From Stercorarius parasiticus (taxonomy: Eukaryota; Chordata; Aves; Charadriiformes; Stercorariidae), in contig VWZL01000879.1 of the NCBI GenBank assembly GCA_013396915.1, forward strand, positions 166,023-230,022: 64,000 nt of DNA. The letters are read 5' to 3'. This document shows, piece after piece, positions 61,690 to 64,000 of this stretch. The notes below the pieces were generated by a model. That model did no database searches. It was not told the origin of the DNA and saw only the letters and a list, made by a program, of their open reading frames with translations. Position 1 is the stretch's first letter; every line of letters starts with the position of its first letter. The position numbers and the translations under genes are program-made.

Positions 61690-61765
61690 CTCCAGTTTTT
61701 ACTCAGTTCTCAGTTGGGCAACTTTCCCATCAAAGTTGATGCCATTTTGCCTGAGTAAAAGGCCC
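61690..61765. mobile_element. Second palindromic DNA-element (MITE-like) relic
   Basis: ACTCAG (61701-61706) and CTGAGT (61751-61756) are outer inverted ends. Between them CAACTTTCCCATCAAAGTTG and ATGCCATTTTGCCTGAGTAA match, with mutations, a common amniote palindrome of the form TTACTCAGGCAAAACTCCCA and TTGACTTCAATGG and GAGTTTTGCCTGAGTAA. It appears related in its core to the relic at 4.45 kb. Family name not recalled; assignment from memory of similar copies. Confidence 0.5.
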
Positions 61766-63133
61766 AGTAAAAAAGAAAGAGCATTTTAGGATTTGTGCCA
61801 TGTAGTGGTGTTAAGAGTCTTTAAAGCTTCACCTTAATCCCCAGCCTGACAGAGACGCAAAGACACCCTGTCGGCTCTGCCTGGCGCTGGCAAGTGTGCT
61901 CACAGCCAAGGTTATCACTGCTGTGGCTCTATGTTGGTGCTCCTGTCTATGTCGCAGTAAATCAGTAATGTGCTATTTTTTTTCTCCTCACTTTACTACA
62001 CAGAGTCCTCTACCTTCAGGTTGTCAGATTTCTAGAGAAGGTTGAAGCCACGAGTCTTCTCTACCAAATGCATTGTGTCAGGAGGTTACATTGTACTGTC
62101 CTCTAGTGGTAAAATACTCTGCGTGCAACCTTATCTCAAAAGCAGGGTGCTTTCAGACACGTCCTTCTCTGTTATTCACATTAATATTGTTCTCGAAGAA
62201 CCGTCTTGCTTTGAAAAGGTTGCCTAATAATAAAAACATTTAGGAAGAAGTTCTTAACAGAGGAGCTTTGTAACAAAGTTGATGTCAACTGTGGTAGTGT
62301 TGATTTGCCAACATAATTCAGTTTCAGGATTAGTTTTAAGTATTGATTGGCTGACTCAGCCATTCTTCTGTGTTATTCCTTGAACTTGCAAGTGGAAGAA
62401 TATTTGTTGGAGAAGCACAAAACATCAAGTCAAGGAATTTGAAATATTCCTCTGTTTCAACTGTAAAGTGTTGGCAAAAATTTGGATATCTTGTTTCCAT
62501 ACCAATTTCTGTATGGAGAGTGGAGTGTCAATAATAGCTACTTCATCACAGTGTTTGAGGGCTGTTGATGGAAACAAGGTCCTCAGGGCAAACAATATGT
62601 GGTGTGAAAAACAGTAATACATTGCCTGTTACAATAGGACCAAACACTCTGAGAGAATCCTGTCTCAGGAGTGGTATTTTTTATATGTTTGCCTAAAATC
62701 AGGGTGAGCTCTTGCCATATGTAGATGACTGGTTTAAATTTCTTTGTTTTTCAGTGAATTCTTACCTAGTATCACAGACTCCAAAGCAAGATGGGTGCTA
62801 AGTTAAAAAAAACCCAACAGATTTCAAATGTTTCTTTTCCCTTCTTTACTTTTCATATAGGTATATTAGAATATGTTTTGTTAATATTTTTACACCTAAA
62901 TGATTAAATCATTGATTAAAATTAGTGTTAATCACCTGTTGATTTAACCTTTAAATTAAAAAAAAAATTAATTATTTGGAGATAACTAGAAAGTAATAAT
63001 AATTTCAAGTTACTGCCTGGTATCCATCTAATTAATGACACACAGGTGAAAATTCCACCAATTACCCTGTTGATAATTAATAACTCTTCTAATAGAAGAA
63101 AACTCACATGCATTTTTCTGCACTCTTCCACAG
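61766..63133. other. Unassigned AT-rich DNA
   Basis: Short frames only. No recognisable repeat or gene. Confidence 0.5.
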
Positions 63134-63255
63134 GAATAAGTATAGAAATAAAGAATGTCACAAGAAACCAAGCATCACCTCCAGCCAGTGTCACTTTTTT
63201 CCCCCAATGGAGCAGTAATCCAAGAGACTTTAGATGTCCAGAGTACAGCAATTAG
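63134..63255 (+). other. Candidate exon with strong splice sites
   Basis: The acceptor TTTTTCTGCACTCTTCCACAG ends at 63133 and a consensus donor TAG/GTAAGA starts at 63256, enclosing 122 bases. One frame is open until a TAG that coincides with the last three exon bases; the other two contain stops. If genuine, this is more likely an untranslated or lncRNA exon, or a last coding codon at a splice junction. The encoded peptide, rich in Ser, Pro and Asn, is not recognised. Confidence 0.28.
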
Positions 63256-64000
63256 GTAAGACTTAATGATTTTCATGAGTCCAGACTGATGGGAAAGTGT
63301 CATTGTACAAAAGAAAAATCAGCATTCGGATTGCTGTTAACTCTTGGAAAAGTTTTCATCTATATATGTTCCAGAAGGAGACGCTGCTCATGAGTAATTA
63401 CGGCTCAGAGCAGTCCAGTTTTGTTTGTTTAGCCATGAACACTAATTGTCCTGTGGCCATCAGGACATCACTAGGAATTCAGTTGCCATTTGGCCATCAC
63501 TTAACACTGACCTAAAATCTGCCTGTAGACAAAGCTGCCTCATGGAAGATGTGTCCTGAATATCTTGCTGAACTGTATGACCTTGATGTGAAGCGCTAGT
63601 GCCAGGGTTGGAACACGCAATGACTTTGTGTTTCATCACCAAATTGGTACCTAACAAGAGCCAAATCATTGCTACAGTGTTATTCTGACATATAATAGAT
63701 TGGACCTTAAAACATGTGCTAGATTTGTTGTCTCCTAGTGCCTGTGTGGATGATGTAGCTTTCTTTTGTGAATGGGCAGAAATCCTGGGTTTTGTCTTTA
63801 AATGCTTTGAAGCTGAAGTGTTTTTGTCTCTCTGTTTTCCGAGGCCACTATTCAGGACTCAGCAGATGGACAAATCCTCAACTTAGGTTATTTCAGTGAC
63901 GCAACTGGGCGGTTAATTTAACACGGATCAAAGCTAACTTGAGGGGTGGCAGATGGATGCTGTATCTCAGTGTGTTTCAAAGTATTGTTATAAAGGCATC
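63256..64000. other. Unassigned DNA to the window end
   Basis: No gene or repeat recognised. Any feature crossing the right edge would be invisible here. Confidence 0.5.

Noticed and set aside
1..64000. Search for tRNA, rRNA, snRNA, CRISPR arrays, operons or prokaryotic promoters
   Set aside because: No B-box/A-box pair outside the degraded MIR heads, no regularly spaced direct repeats, and no bacterial gene organisation.

Overview
This window looks like vertebrate, most likely bird, chromosomal DNA. The evidence is an AT-rich background with very long non-coding stretches, LINE copies of the CR1 family (one ends in the ATTCTGTG repeat typical of avian CR1), an endogenous-retrovirus solo LTR with a 5-bp target duplication, worn MIR-like SINEs and palindromic DNA-element relics shared among amniotes, and one GC-rich CpG island broken by an assembly gap. 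There are no prokaryotic genes, operons, CRISPR arrays or recognisable RNA genes. No reading frame outside CR1 could be assigned to a known protein with confidence.

Layout: 1-17 kb is mostly unique non-coding DNA with simple repeats, a palindromic DNA-element relic near 4.45 kb, a MIR-like SINE near 6.0 kb, and an AP-1/homeodomain-rich block near 16 kb. A CpG island at about 17.25-18.11 kb is the only clear promoter. It holds a CRE-like site, an E-box, a GC box and an RFX-type X-box, then a consensus splice donor pointing rightwards, so a plus-strand transcript probably starts here. An X-box would fit a cilia-linked gene, but none can be named. From 18.4 to 20.3 kb there is a frameshifted cysteine-rich coding remnant on the plus strand, possibly an old retroviral glycoprotein or a pseudogene. 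Isolated segments with good splice signals occur near 21.5, 25.0, 36.0 and 63.1 kb. They may be untranslated or lncRNA exons and cannot be joined into a gene from the sequence alone.

Repeat content rises to the right: an antisense CR1 at 28.2 kb, a MIR-like SINE at 41.5 kb, an ancient plus a younger antisense CR1 at 42.3-43.8 kb, a long ancient antisense CR1 at 49.0-50.6 kb, a sense CR1 with a decayed reverse-transcriptase frame and an internal assembly gap at 55.2-56.7 kb, an LTR at 58.68-59.05 kb, and a second palindromic relic at 61.7 kb. The window is best read as the promoter and intronic or intergenic surroundings of one gene in a repeat-poor genome. I found no convincing new biological system. 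The most checkable items are the X-box promoter, the exact LTR boundaries with target duplication, the gap sitting over the CR1 catalytic region, and the splice-flanked candidate exons.
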